Notes: generated by a model not told the origin, from the sequence alone. A stretch of 64,000 nt of DNA from Melastoma dodecandrum (GCA_029817715.1 JARUPY010000448.1:1-64000), one strand, 5' to 3'; positions 1 through 8,831 are shown, counted from the first letter of the stretch. Numbers and translations are program-made.

Positions 1-517
1 CGATCTGCCTGGCGGTGGCGTTGCTGAGGCCGATGTGGCGGACGAGGCCCTGGCGCTGCAGGTCGGCGAGCACGCCGAGCGGCTCCTCGATCGGCCCCTC
101 GGCGGGGCCATGGACATCGAACATCAGGCGCAGGTTGACGACGTCGAGCGCCGCGAGGCCGAGGTTGCGCAGGTTGTCGTGCACGGCTTGCGTCAGGTCC
201 TCGCGCGAGAAGGCCGGGGTCCAGGATGTGCCGGAGCCGCGACGCGCGCCGACCTTGGTCACCAGCACGAGGTCGGACGGGTAGGGCGCGAGCGCCTCCC
301 TGATGAGTTGGTTGACGACGTGCGGACCGTAGAAGTCGCTGGTGTCGATGTGGTTGACGCCTTGCGTCACGGCTTCGCGCAGCACCGCGAGCGCCTCGGC
401 GTGATCCTTCGGCGGCCCGTAGACGCCGGGGCCGGCGAGCTGCATCGCGCCGTAGCCGAGCCGCCGCACCGTGCGGTCGCCGAGCGTGAACGTGCCGAGC
501 TTGTCGATGGCGGGCAT
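1..517 (-). CDS. Aldo/keto reductase, C-terminus cut off by window edge
   Basis: Encodes the first 172 residues of a probable NADPH-dependent aldo/keto reductase. The N-terminus reads MPAIDKLGTFTLGDRTVRRL. The motif HIDTSDFYG carries the expected catalytic Asp58 and Tyr63, and VTK carries Lys88. Where classical members have YLH the protein has VVNLR, so the catalytic His appears replaced by Arg, as in some YdbC-like members. The ATG follows GGAGAACGGTCC, which holds a good ribosome site. The gene is divergent from the LysR gene at 614, which may regulate it. The fold is clear from sequence; the substrate is unknown. Confidence 0.88.
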   Translation of the reverse strand, partial: MPAIDKLGTFTLGDRTVRRLGYGAMQLAGPGVYGPPKDHAEALAVLREAVTQGVNHIDTSDFYGPHVVNQLIREALAPYPSDLVLVTKVGARRGSGTSWTPAFSREDLTQAVHDNLRNLGLAALDVVNLRLMFDVHGPAEGPIEEPLGVLADLQRQGLVRHIGLSNATARQI

Positions 518-613
518 GGACCGTTCTCCTCTGGTTGAGATCGGTGACGTAGCGCTTGCCCGCTCGTGCGATAAGACGGAGAGATCGATACGAGCTGTGC
601 GGAAACTTGCACA

Positions 614-1519
614 ATGACGACCGATGTTCGTGATCTGCAGGCCTTTCTCGCGGTGGCGCGGGCCGGCGGCTTTCGCGGCGGCGCGCTGAAGGCCGGGGCC
701 AGCGCTTCCGCCTTGAGCGAGGCGGTCCGCCGCCTCGAACGCCAGCTCGGCGTGCGTCTGCTCAACCGGACGACGCGCAGCGTCTCGCCGACCGAGGCCG
801 GCGCGCGGCTCGTCGAGCGGCTGACCCCGGCGCTCGCCGAGGTCGAGGCGGCCCTGGACGCGGTCAATTCCTATCGCGACCGACCTGCCGGCACGCTGCG
901 CCTCAACGTGCCGACCGCGGTCTCGAAGCTCGTCCTGCCGAGCATCATCCCCGGCTTCCTGGCCGCCTATCCCGACATCGTCGTCGAGGTGCTGGCCGAG
1001 GAAAGCTTCGTCGACCTGATCGCCGCCGGCTGCGACGCCGGCGTGCGCTACGACGAGCGTCTCGAGCAGGACATGGTGGCGGTGCCGATCGGGCCTCGCG
1101 TCCAGCGCTTCGCGCTCGGCGCGGCACCCGCCTATCTCGACAGGCGCGGCCGGCCCTCGCATCCGCGCGACCTGCTCGGCCACGCCTGCCTGCGCGGCCG
1201 GTTCCCGAGCGGGGCGACCATCGTCTGGGAGCTCGAGCGCGGAGACGAGGTGATCCGCATCGAGCCGCAGGGACCGCTGCTGGTCAGCATCGGCACCGCG
1301 ACCGATCTCGCGGTGGAGGCGGCGCTCGCCGGCGTCGGCGTAGTCGCGCTCTTCGAGGACTGGCTCAGGCCGTTCTTCGAGAGCGGGGCGCTCGAGCCCG
1401 TGCTCGAGCCGTGGTGGCAGCCCTTCCCGGGGCCGTTCCTCTACTATCCCGGTCGCCGCCTGGTGCCGGCGCCGCTGCGCGCCTTCATCGATTACGTCAG
1501 GGCATCGCCAGCGCGCTGA
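614..1519 (+). CDS. LysR-family transcriptional regulator
   Basis: A 301-residue protein of normal LysR length. The N-terminal winged helix-turn-helix spans about residues 1-62 and includes FLAVARAGGF and LERQLGVRLLNRTTRSV. An effector-binding domain follows from about residue 90 (GTLRLNVPTAVSKLVLPSI). It is divergently transcribed from the aldo/keto reductase at 1-517 with 96 bp between them, the usual arrangement for a LysR protein acting on its neighbour and on itself. The inducer cannot be read from the sequence. The target is inferred only from position. Confidence 0.93.
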   Translation: MTTDVRDLQAFLAVARAGGFRGGALKAGASASALSEAVRRLERQLGVRLLNRTTRSVSPTEAGARLVERLTPALAEVEAALDAVNSYRDRPAGTLRLNVPTAVSKLVLPSIIPGFLAAYPDIVVEVLAEESFVDLIAAGCDAGVRYDERLEQDMVAVPIGPRVQRFALGAAPAYLDRRGRPSHPRDLLGHACLRGRFPSGATIVWELERGDEVIRIEPQGPLLVSIGTATDLAVEAALAGVGVVALFEDWLRPFFESGALEPVLEPWWQPFPGPFLYYPGRRLVPAPLRAFIDYVRASPAR

Positions 1520-1615
1520 CGCCCGACTTCGACCCTCGCCGCCTTGGAAAAGCGCCGCGCGTCTGCAATACGCGGCGCGAGGCGATATCCGGGATCGCCG
1601 GGAGGTGCGCGCGAG

Positions 1616-3181
1616 ATGCTTGGCATGAGCCTAGGCCAGACAAATCAAGGCTCTGCCGTTGCGCGCCGCGATCTGACGCAGCAACTGCCGCTGATCGGCG
1701 GGTTCGTGCTCCTGCTCCTCGTCGCGGCGGGCGCGATCGTGCTCGTCATCACGAACCAGCACTTTGCCGAAGGCGTCGCGCACACGCTCGAAGTTCGCTC
1801 GACGGCCTACCGCCTCCTCGTTCAGGCGCAGGACGCGGAGACCGGCCAGCGTGGCTTCCTGCTGACGGGAAACCGCGTCTATCTCGATCCCTACGAGCAA
1901 GGGCGGCTCGCCGCACCAAAAGCCCTTGCTGATCTACGCCGGCTTGTCGACGGCAACGCCGTGCAGCTCGCGCAAGTCGCGCGCTTGGAGGTCGCGCTCA
2001 ACGGCAAGCTCGCCGAGCTGGCGAAGACGGTCGAGCTCGCGAGCAACGGCGACCACGACGCCGCCGTCACGCGGGTCAAGCAGAACGTCGGCAACACCCT
2101 CATGCAGGACATCCGCAACTCGATCGATCTGATCGAGGAGGAGGAGGGCCGCAACGAGGGCAAGCAGCTGACGGTGCTCTCGGTGAGCAACAAGCTTTTG
2201 GCCGCCGCCTCGCTCGCCGGCCTGGTCATCGTCGTCGCGCTCGCCGGCTACGCCATCCTCGCCAACAGCCGCGCGACGCGCCGCCTTCTCGCGACGCAGG
2301 ACGCGCTGCGCGACACCAACGAGAACCTCGAGGCGATCGTCGCCGAACGCGTCAGCGAGCTGCAGATCGCCAACGACGAGATCCAGCGCTTCGCCTATAT
2401 CGTGAGCCACGACCTGCGCGCCCCGCTGGTCAACGTTATGGGGTTCACGAGCGAGCTCGACGCCGTGCGCGCCGACATCGCCACGTTCCTCACCGAGGTC
2501 GAGCAGGAGGCGCCGCGCCTCGTCACGGTCGATCGGCGCATGGCGATCGAGACCGACCTGCCCGAGGCGCTGGGCTTCATCCGCTCGTCGACGGCCAAGA
2601 TGGACCGGCTCATCAACGCGATCCTCAAGCTCTCGCGCGAGGGTCGCCGGGTGCTGACGCCCGAGGAGATCGACCTGCGCGCGCTCGTCGTGGCGCAGGG
2701 CGAGAGCCTGTCGCAGCAGCTCGAGGGCGCCGAAGCCAAGCTCGTCGTCGCGGACGACCTGCCGGGCCTCGTCTCCGACCGGCTCGCGGTGGAGCAGATC
2801 TTCGGCAACCTCATCGAGAACGCGGTCAAGTACCTGCAGAAGGGGCGCCCCGGCCACATCGAGGTGCGCGGGCGCACGCAGGGCGCCTATGTCCACTACG
2901 ACATCGAGGACAACGGCCGCGGCATCGAGGCCAAGGACTACGAGCGCGTCTTCGAGCTGTTCCGTCGCTCGGGCGAGCAGGACAAGCCCGGCGAGGGCAT
3001 CGGCCTTGCCTATGTGCGCAACCTCGCCCGCCGTTTGGGCGGTAACGTTGCGGTCCGCTCGGAATTCGGCAAGGGTTCGACCTTCACGGTCACGCTGCCG
3101 GCCACATTCAACACGCGGTCGGCTAAGCCAGCGCCCGCCGCAAAGCAAGCCCCTGCCGCCCCTAAGACAAGAGCCGCCTGA
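1616..3181 (+). CDS. CHASE3-domain sensor histidine kinase
   Basis: A 521-residue membrane kinase. TM1 lies at about residues 24-46. A periplasmic CHASE3 domain follows (QRGFLLTGNRVYL), then TM2 (about residues 205-225), a coiled coil, and the HisKA domain with phospho-acceptor His265 in VSHDLRAPLVN. About 40 extra residues separate the two dimerisation helices. The ATPase domain shows the N box FGNLIENAVKY and the G boxes DNGRGI and GEGIGLAY. I chose the ATG at 1616 because GGGAGGTG lies 8 nt upstream; an upstream in-frame start at 1544 lacks a site. The stop overlaps the next start by 1 nt (TGATG), so it is coupled to the receiver at 3181. The signal sensed is unknown. Confidence 0.93.
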   Translation: MLGMSLGQTNQGSAVARRDLTQQLPLIGGFVLLLLVAAGAIVLVITNQHFAEGVAHTLEVRSTAYRLLVQAQDAETGQRGFLLTGNRVYLDPYEQGRLAAPKALADLRRLVDGNAVQLAQVARLEVALNGKLAELAKTVELASNGDHDAAVTRVKQNVGNTLMQDIRNSIDLIEEEEGRNEGKQLTVLSVSNKLLAAASLAGLVIVVALAGYAILANSRATRRLLATQDALRDTNENLEAIVAERVSELQIANDEIQRFAYIVSHDLRAPLVNVMGFTSELDAVRADIATFLTEVEQEAPRLVTVDRRMAIETDLPEALGFIRSSTAKMDRLINAILKLSREGRRVLTPEEIDLRALVVAQGESLSQQLEGAEAKLVVADDLPGLVSDRLAVEQIFGNLIENAVKYLQKGRPGHIEVRGRTQGAYVHYDIEDNGRGIEAKDYERVFELFRRSGEQDKPGEGIGLAYVRNLARRLGGNVAVRSEFGKGSTFTVTLPATFNTRSAKPAPAAKQAPAAPKTRAA

Positions 3182-3609
3182 TGTCGCAGATGCCCGTCGA
3201 AATCGTGATGATCGAGGACGATCCCGGTCACGCGCGCCTGATCGAGAAGAACATCCGACGCGCCGGCGTGAACAACGCCATCGTGCATTTCGAAAGCGGG
3301 ACGGCGGCGCTCCGCCACCTCTTCGAGCCGTCGATCCGCAACAACGGGCCGCTGCTCGTCCTGCTCGACCTGAACCTGCCCGACATGAGCGGCACGGACA
3401 TCCTCGAGAAGATCAAGTCCGACGAGCGGCTCAAGCACGCGCCGGTGGTGATCCTGACGACCACCGACGACCAGCGCGAGATCCAGCGCTGCTATGCGCT
3501 GGGCTGCAACGTCTACATCACCAAGCCGGTCGAGTACGAGACCTTCGCCACGGCGATCCGCCAGCTCGGTCTCTTCCTGTCCATCATGCAGGTGCCGGAA
3601 CAGCCATGA
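3181..3609 (+). CDS. Single-domain response regulator (Rcp1-like)
   Basis: A 142-residue stand-alone receiver domain with no output domain. Acidic residues of the phosphorylation pocket are in MIEDDPGH, the phospho-acceptor is Asp63 in LLDLNLPD, and the conserved Lys is in YITKPVEY. It resembles the Rcp1 group that shuttles phosphate from sensor kinases. It is translationally coupled on both sides: its start overlaps the kinase stop by 1 nt and its stop overlaps the next start by 4 nt (ATGA). It probably relays phosphate between the CHASE3 kinase and the receiver-kinase hybrid downstream. The relay order is inferred from context. Confidence 0.93.
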   Translation: MSQMPVEIVMIEDDPGHARLIEKNIRRAGVNNAIVHFESGTAALRHLFEPSIRNNGPLLVLLDLNLPDMSGTDILEKIKSDERLKHAPVVILTTTDDQREIQRCYALGCNVYITKPVEYETFATAIRQLGLFLSIMQVPEQP

Positions 3610-4667
3610 GCGAAAGCCACGGCACGACGCGGCTGCTTTACATCGACGACGACGCGGGCCTGCGTCGTCTCGTGCAGCGCCAGCTGTCGCGCCATGGCTA
3701 CGAGGTCGTGCTGGCCGGCGGCGGGGCCGAGGGGCTCGAGATCCTGCGTCGCGGCGAGCCCTTCGATGCGGTCGCGCTCGACCATTTCATGCCGGGCAAG
3801 GAAGGCCTCGAGGTGCTGGCCGAGATCCAGCCGCTGCCGGACTGCCCTCCCGTTGTCTATGTCTCGGGGTCGGACGAGGGGCGTATCGCAATCGCCGCGC
3901 TCAAGGCGGGCGCCGCCGACTACGTCATCAAGGATGTCGGCGGCGTCTTCATCGAGCTTCTGCAGAACGCGATCGACGGCGCGGTGGCGCAGGCGCGGCT
4001 GCGGCGCCAGAAGCTCGATGCCGAGCGTGAGATGCGCGAGGCGCGCGAGCGGGCCGAGGCGCTGCTCCGCGAGGTGAACCACCGCGTCGCCAACTCGCTG
4101 GCGCTCGTCGGCTCCTTCGTCTTCCTGCAGCAGAAGGCGCTCGGCGCCGACCACGTCGAGGCGCGCGAGGCCCTGGCCGACGTGCAGGTCCGCATCAGCG
4201 CGATCGCCCAGATCCACCGCCGGCTCTACACGTCGGACGACATCTCGGTCATCGAGATGGACGCCTATCTGGCGGCGCTGATCGAGGAACTGGGCACCGC
4301 GCTCCGCTCGCAGGGCACGATGCACCCGATCAGGCTGGAGGCGGAGCCGGTGCAGATGGCGACGGATCAGGCCGTGTCGCTCGGCGTGATCGTCACCGAG
4401 CTGGTGACCAACGCCTTCAAATACGCCTATCCGGTCGGCGAGCCCGGCGAGATCAGGGTGGCGCTGCGCCGCGAGCCGGAGGCGCTGTCGCTCGTCGTCG
4501 AGGACGACGGCGTCGGCATCGCCGCCGGCGCGCAGCCGAAGGGCACCGGTCTCGGCACGCGGATCGTCCGCGCCATGGTCGCAAGCCTCAAGGCCAGCCG
4601 CAGCGACGACCCGAGCCACCGCGGGACCCGCGTGATCATGTCGATCCCGACCGTCGTGCCTGCGTAG
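3606..4667 (+). CDS. Receiver-HisKA_2 hybrid histidine kinase
   Basis: A 353-residue soluble protein. An N-terminal receiver domain (phospho-acceptor Asp59 in VALDHFMPG) is joined through a coiled coil, about residues 125-150, to a HisKA_2 dimerisation domain with His159 in LREVNHRVANSLAL. The ATPase domain has VTELVTNAFKYAY, DDGVGI and GTGLGTRIV. The receiver-kinase order is typical of alphaproteobacterial kinases of the HisKA_2/HWE type, several of which work in general stress signalling. The start overlaps the preceding stop (ATGA). No transmembrane segment is seen, so it should take its input from the upstream receiver or kinase. No EcfG/NepR/PhyR genes lie nearby, so a stress role is only a possibility. 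Confidence 0.92.
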   Translation: MSESHGTTRLLYIDDDAGLRRLVQRQLSRHGYEVVLAGGGAEGLEILRRGEPFDAVALDHFMPGKEGLEVLAEIQPLPDCPPVVYVSGSDEGRIAIAALKAGAADYVIKDVGGVFIELLQNAIDGAVAQARLRRQKLDAEREMREARERAEALLREVNHRVANSLALVGSFVFLQQKALGADHVEAREALADVQVRISAIAQIHRRLYTSDDISVIEMDAYLAALIEELGTALRSQGTMHPIRLEAEPVQMATDQAVSLGVIVTELVTNAFKYAYPVGEPGEIRVALRREPEALSLVVEDDGVGIAAGAQPKGTGLGTRIVRAMVASLKASRSDDPSHRGTRVIMSIPTVVPA

Positions 4668-4670
4668 ATC

Positions 4671-4709
4671 TCAAAGAGAAAGGCGCCGGCCTTTCGGGAC
4701 CGACGCCTT
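4671..4709 (-). terminator. Intrinsic terminator of carD
   Basis: Read on the minus strand, 4709-4680 folds into a 12-bp stem with a 6-nt loop. Two of the pairs are G-U on this strand but C-A mismatches on the plus strand, so the hairpin is stronger in carD RNA. A T-rich stretch (TCTCTTT) follows. It lies between the convergent ends of the kinase gene and carD and may also weakly stop the plus-strand operon. Confidence 0.75.
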
Positions 4710-4735
4710 CAAATCTCTTGCAAAGCCTAAGGGGC

Positions 4736-6337
4736 TTACGCCGCCTCGCCGACGTCGCTGTCGTCGTCGCCGTCCTCGCTGGCCTCGGCCTCGTCGGCCT
4801 TGGAGCGGCGCGGGCCCTTCTGCAGCTGGCTGTCGATCACCTTGAGCGCCTCGGTGTCGGTCAGCTTCTGCACGGCGGCGAGCTCGCGGGCCATGCGGTC
4901 GAGCGCCGCCTCGTAGAGCTGGCGCTCGGAGTAGGACTGCTCGGGCTGCGCGTCGGAGCGGTAGAGGTCGCGGACCACCTCGGCGATGGCGACGAGGTCG
5001 CCCGAGTTGATCTTCGCCTCGTACTCCTGCGCGCGGCGCGACCACATCGTGCGCTTGATGCGCGCGCGGCCGGTAAGCGTGTCGAGGGCGCGCTTCATGA
5101 TCGCGCTGTCGGCGAGCTTGCGCATGCCGACGCTCGCGGCCTTCGGCAGCGGCACCTTCAGGATCATCTTGTCCTTGATGAAGGACACGACGAACAGCTC
5201 GAGCTTGTAGCCGGCGACGACCTGCTCCTCGACGGCGATGATCTCGCCGACGCCATGCGCCGGATAGACGATGAACTCGCCGGTCTTGAAGGTCGGCGCC
5301 TTGCCGGTCGGCTTCGGCTTGGCGGCGAAGGCCGCAGGCCGCGGCGGCATGGTGGGACGCACGGGTGCCACGGCAGCCGGCGCTGGAGCCGGTGCCTGCG
5401 CGGCAGCCGGGGTCGCGGCAGGCGCCGCGCGCTCGTCGACGGTCTTCTTCGCGTTCTTGTCAGCCAATTGGACCACACCTTTCACAGCATCGACGTTTTC
5501 GGAGGCCGGCGCCGGCTTGACGGCCGACGTCATTTTCTTGCGCGCCGCGACGAAGGCGGCGGCCGCGTGACGCGTCGCGCTCGACTTGACCGGGCTGGGC
5601 TTGGCGGCGGGCTTCGTGGAAGCCGCCGCCCCTGTCGCCGCCGGCTTGGCCGCGACAGGGGTGGTGTTCTTGGTCGCCGTTGCGTCTGCGGCGTTCTTCT
5701 TCGTGGGCATCGTCGCCTTTCGCTCAGTCGGTGCGGCGGCCTTCGCGGCCGCCGTGTTGCTGGAAATTTGTTGCGCTGCCGGGGCGCCCTTGGGCGCCTT
5801 CGGCGTCGGCTTGGTGGTCGCCTCGGACGACGGCACGGCGGCCTTCGTCTTCGACGCAGCCTTGGCGACCGCCTTGCGGGACGCGACCGGCGCAGCCTTG
5901 GCAGCGGGCTTCGCCTTCGCGACCTTGGCGGTCGTCGGCTTCGCGGTCGCCCGTGCCTTGGTCGGGGCCGAGCTTTTTGCCGCAGGGCGGCTCGCCGCCG
6001 TCCTGGCCGTCGTCGCCTTGGCCGCCGCCGGCTTGGACCGGGTGGTAGAGGCCGCCGGACGCGCTGCGCTCGCGCGCTTGACCGAAGCCGCGGGCTGCGT
6101 CGCCAACCGCGCCGCGGCCCTTGACGGGGCAGCAGGCTTGGCGGTACGCCCAGTCACTGAGGCTGATTTGGACGCCTTGGCGGTCTTGGTCGCCGCGCCT
6201 CTCGCCGACTCAGCCTTGGCAGCGGTCCGCTTGTTCGTCGCGGCCTTCGCCGTCGCCGGCCTGGTCGTCGCCGGCTTGGCCGCAGCGGCCTTGGCCACCT
6301 TGCGGTCCCGTGCGGCGGGCTTGGTTTTCGGCGACAT
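4736..6337 (-). CDS. carD: CarD-family transcription factor with long histone H1-like N-terminal tail
   Basis: A 533-residue protein. The conserved CarD part begins near residue 350 (FIVYPAHGVGEIIAVEE, the RNA-polymerase-interacting domain), continues through the helical C-terminal domain with the RTMWSRRAQEYEAKI region, and ends in an acidic tail. CarD binds the RNA polymerase beta subunit and stabilises open promoter complexes. The first roughly 345 residues are low-complexity Ala/Lys/Thr/Pro repeats like those of histone H1. Alphaproteobacterial CarD is usually about 170-200 residues, so this is very long. I chose ATG 6337 because AGGAG lies 8 nt upstream; a GTG three codons earlier is less likely. 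CarD next to fdxA and an S4 gene is a common alphaproteobacterial context. Confidence 0.92.
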   Translation of the reverse strand: MSPKTKPAARDRKVAKAAAAKPATTRPATAKAATNKRTAAKAESARGAATKTAKASKSASVTGRTAKPAAPSRAAARLATQPAASVKRASAARPAASTTRSKPAAAKATTARTAASRPAAKSSAPTKARATAKPTTAKVAKAKPAAKAAPVASRKAVAKAASKTKAAVPSSEATTKPTPKAPKGAPAAQQISSNTAAAKAAAPTERKATMPTKKNAADATATKNTTPVAAKPAATGAAASTKPAAKPSPVKSSATRHAAAAFVAARKKMTSAVKPAPASENVDAVKGVVQLADKNAKKTVDERAAPAATPAAAQAPAPAPAAVAPVRPTMPPRPAAFAAKPKPTGKAPTFKTGEFIVYPAHGVGEIIAVEEQVVAGYKLELFVVSFIKDKMILKVPLPKAASVGMRKLADSAIMKRALDTLTGRARIKRTMWSRRAQEYEAKINSGDLVAIAEVVRDLYRSDAQPEQSYSERQLYEAALDRMARELAAVQKLTDTEALKVIDSQLQKGPRRSKADEAEASEDGDDDSDVGEAA

Positions 6338-6655
6338 CAGCGCCACTCCTGAGATCGGACGACCGGCCGAGCTGCGTGATCGATGACGACGTGCCGGAGG
6401 GGGGAGGGCACGTGATGATCACGCCGGGTCCAGGCGGCGCCGTTTAGGGAAGTTCGACCGTCTACCTGCGCGGCTCGATCCCGCTTGACGGACACGTCGA
6501 GCAGGTGGGGGAGTGTTGCGGGATGTTGGTCATTAACGATCTGGTATCATACAATCGGCTGAAAATCAATGAATCCCGGCATTTGCCCGCCAACGAGCGG
6601 GCAAATAGTTAATGCAAAGCGGCCGGAATACGCGAAATTGAAGCTGCGAGGCGGG
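6338..6655. other. Intergenic region between fdxA and carD
   Basis: No gene is seen in these 318 bp. The region must hold the carD promoter and leader on the minus strand. It contains a 13-bp palindrome at 6411-6423 (CGTGAT, 1-nt spacer, ATCACG), a possible operator 74 bp before the carD start. A perfect inverted repeat at 6581-6606 is listed separately. I could not assign -35/-10 elements with confidence. Confidence 0.5.
6581..6606 (-). terminator. Perfect inverted repeat after fdxA, terminator-like
   Basis: A perfect 10-bp stem (ATTTGCCCGC and its complement) with a 6-nt loop lies 49 bp after the fdxA stop. The stem end is A/T-rich but no U-run follows on the minus strand, so it may act as a transcript-end stabiliser or a weak terminator. 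Confidence 0.5.
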
Positions 6656-6858
6656 TCAGTCGCCTTCGCCGGGGTTGGGCGAGAACAGCTCGAGCTTGCC
6701 TTCCTTGCCGTCCATCTCCTTGGCGTCCGGCAACGGATCACGCTTCTTCGTAAGGTTCGGCCAGCTCTTGGCCATATCGAGGTTGAGCTTCAGCCAGTCC
6801 TCGAGGCCCTTCGACGTGTCGGGCTTGATCGCCTCGGCGGGGCATTCCGGCTCGCAGA

Positions 6859-6889
<31 letters not shown>

Positions 6890-6991
6890 GACGAGCATGT
6901 TCTCGCCTTCGTAGAAGCAGTCGACCGGGCACACCTCGACGCAGTCGGTGTACTTGCACTTGATGCAATTCTCGACGACCACATAGGTCAT
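6656..6991 (-). CDS. fdxA: 7Fe ferredoxin FdxA ([3Fe-4S][4Fe-4S])
   Basis: A 111-residue cytoplasmic electron carrier. It shows the two cluster motifs of the FdxA group: [14 protein letters not shown] and [12 protein letters not shown]. The C-terminal extension ([20 protein letters not shown]) is typical of the alphaproteobacterial type. The start ATG 6991 follows AAAGGATCAGCA. It is upstream of carD on the same strand, but 318 bp and a hairpin lie between, so it is probably a separate unit. Its redox partner is not encoded nearby. Confidence 0.96.
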
Positions 6992-7172
6992 TGCTGATCC
7001 TTTCCGGCCGTCGCGGCCGGCTCGGCTTCCGCCAGGTTGGGGTGAGGTTTTCGGCTTGCTATTCGCTTCATGCCCGCAAGGCAAGCGGACGCGAGGTCGC
7101 TCACGCGCAGCTGGGTTTTTGCTCGCTCAGGTCGCGAAACAGGAGACGGGCTTCCTTGAACGGGCCACGGCG

Positions 7173-7385
7173 CTAGCCGAGCTCGACGATCTCGAGGACA
7201 CGGACCTCCCGCTCGAGGGCGAGCGTCAGGACATCGCCGACGACGACGGACTTGGCGCCGGTTGCGGCCCGCTGGCCGTTGACGCGAACATGGCCGGCCT
7301 CGACGAGACGGGCGGCGAGGCTGCGGCTCTTCACGACTCGAGCGAACCAGATCCATTTGTCGAGCCGCTGCCTGTCGAGCTCCAT
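7173..7385 (-). CDS. S4 RNA-binding protein (Hsp15-like), probably truncated
   Basis: A 70-residue product that contains the whole S4 RNA-binding domain (LDKWIWFARVVKSRSLAARL, GHVRVNG, VGDVLTL), as in Hsp15, which binds ribosomal RNA on stalled 50S subunits. It ends at a TAG (7173-7175). Translation past the TAG continues in the same frame as [20 protein letters not shown], which looks like the normal basic tail of this family, before a further stop. The simplest reading is a GAG-to-TAG nonsense change that removes the tail but leaves the S4 domain. It lies 12 bp after the GNAT-like gene and may be cotranscribed with it. The start ATG 7385 has only a weak ribosome site. Confidence 0.75.
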   Translation of the reverse strand: MELDRQRLDKWIWFARVVKSRSLAARLVEAGHVRVNGQRAATGAKSVVVGDVLTLALEREVRVLEIVELG

Positions 7386-7397
7386 GCCGCCCGATGC

Positions 7398-8714
7398 CTA
7401 TCCGCTTCGCTCCGAGCGCGTCCCGGCTCCCTTGCGGCCGCGACGCAGGGCGCGCAGCGCGTGCCACAACGCCTTGGCGCGGGCGCGCGCCGCGATCGCC
7501 AGCCGCTCGATGGCGTAAACGGCGCGGAACGACACGGGTTCGCTCGGGTGCAGGTCGATCATCACGTCGACGAGCGTCTGGCGGTCCGGCCACAGGCGGT
7601 CGATCATCGGGTGGTTCGGCTCGGCGCAGGAATCGGTCGTCAGCACGCCCGGATCGGCCAGTTGCGTCTCGGTGATCTCGAGCGCGAGCTGAACGCCGGG
7701 CGAGAGCGCCGCGAAGCGCTCGTCGAACGCGGTCTTCCAGAAATGCGCGCGGCCGTGCGCGGTCACCACGATGCCCATCGCCACCGGGCGGCCGTCGATC
7801 TCCAGCGAGTCGATGCGGCACTTGCCGTCCCCGGCCATCAGCCGGGTCATGCTGCGGGTGAAGGTGGCGAGACCGGCATCCTCGAGCAGAGCGCTGCCGC
7901 GCGCGCCCTTCCAGCTGTTGAACTCCAGCGCGAGGAACCGCTCCGTCGCGTGCTTGATCTCGGCTGGGCTCGCGGCGGAGCGATAAGTCCGGATGCCGTG
8001 ATCGGCCAAGCGGCGACGCTGCCGGCGCGATTCCTTGCGGCGTTTGGCCGACCGGAAGCTCGCCACGCCGGTCGAGGTCGTGCCGTCGCGGGCATGGAGG
8101 CACGCGCGCCGGTGCTCGCCCAGCACGTGGGCCGCAGTGCCGAGCGTCTGCGCGACATACCGTTGATAGAACAGGCCGTCGCGAGGGATGCGGCGGAGGC
8201 GGAGCGCCAGGCGGGCGTGGCCGGCGCCGAGCCAGTCGCGCAGGGTCGCCCATGCCGCGTCGGCAAGGTCGCGGTCGAGCAGCGGCTGGCCGAGGCAGAT
8301 CTGCTCGTGGGCGAAGCCGCGCGCGACGCGGTCGCCCGGCACGAGCCGCTTCGAAAGCGGGAGCAGACCGACGAGCCGGCCGAACGAGGTCGTGTCGCTC
8401 TCCTGCCAGACGAGGACGAAGAGCGGGCGCTCGCCCGGCCCGATATGCTGGACCAGCGGCAATGCGAAGGCCGGGTCGAGGAAGATGTTGGGGTCGAGCG
8501 CGTTGGCGGCCAGCCGCGCCCAGGCATCCTGGTAGCCGAGCAGCGTGCGAAGGTCCGCCTGCTCGACCGAGAGGCGTGGAGGCAGGGTTTCGCGCGACGC
8601 TTCGCGCTCCAGCGGCTCGATCACGTCGGGCTGCGCAGGGTCTTCGTCGACGAGCCAGTGCCGCGATGCGTCCAAACGAGCCGCCTCTCCGGGCCGTGCG
8701 CTCCGATTTGACAC
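7398..8714 (-). CDS. GNAT-fold acyltransferase of the BioF2-like/CelD type
   Basis: About 438 residues, soluble. The pattern FKTAFDE-like (FWKTAFDERFAALSPGVQL), with an LEFNSWKG segment and SCAEPNHPMIDRLWPDR near the C-terminus, matches the BioF2-like GNAT domain found in proteins annotated as acetyltransferases of cellulose or envelope biosynthesis. The substrate is unknown. The start is uncertain. I chose GTG 8714; a TTG start at 8795 would add 27 residues, and neither has a strong ribosome site. In related genomes a helicase-like gene often precedes the S4-fdxA-carD group, so this neighbour may be a local rearrangement (recollection, not checked). Confidence 0.8.
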   Translation of the reverse strand: MSNRSARPGEAARLDASRHWLVDEDPAQPDVIEPLEREASRETLPPRLSVEQADLRTLLGYQDAWARLAANALDPNIFLDPAFALPLVQHIGPGERPLFVLVWQESDTTSFGRLVGLLPLSKRLVPGDRVARGFAHEQICLGQPLLDRDLADAAWATLRDWLGAGHARLALRLRRIPRDGLFYQRYVAQTLGTAAHVLGEHRRACLHARDGTTSTGVASFRSAKRRKESRRQRRRLADHGIRTYRSAASPAEIKHATERFLALEFNSWKGARGSALLEDAGLATFTRSMTRLMAGDGKCRIDSLEIDGRPVAMGIVVTAHGRAHFWKTAFDERFAALSPGVQLALEITETQLADPGVLTTDSCAEPNHPMIDRLWPDRQTLVDVMIDLHPSEPVSFRAVYAIERLAIAARARAKALWHALRALRRGRKGAGTRSERSG

Positions 8715-8831
8715 AGAACACCCGCGGTTAACCCGGTCATCGGTTACGCCAACAAGAGGCAGGCCAAACCTTGATCCGCCTTTACGCCGCGGCAACGGAT
8801 GTCCGAGGCGGTTAACGGAGTCTGACGTCGC

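Noticed and set aside
1934..3148. 404-codon open frame antisense to the CHASE3 kinase
   Set aside because: No motifs and no ribosome site; the opposite strand has all kinase boxes.
4718..6124. 468-codon plus-strand frame across carD
   Set aside because: It is the complement of the Ala/Lys repeats; the CarD domain fixes the coding strand.
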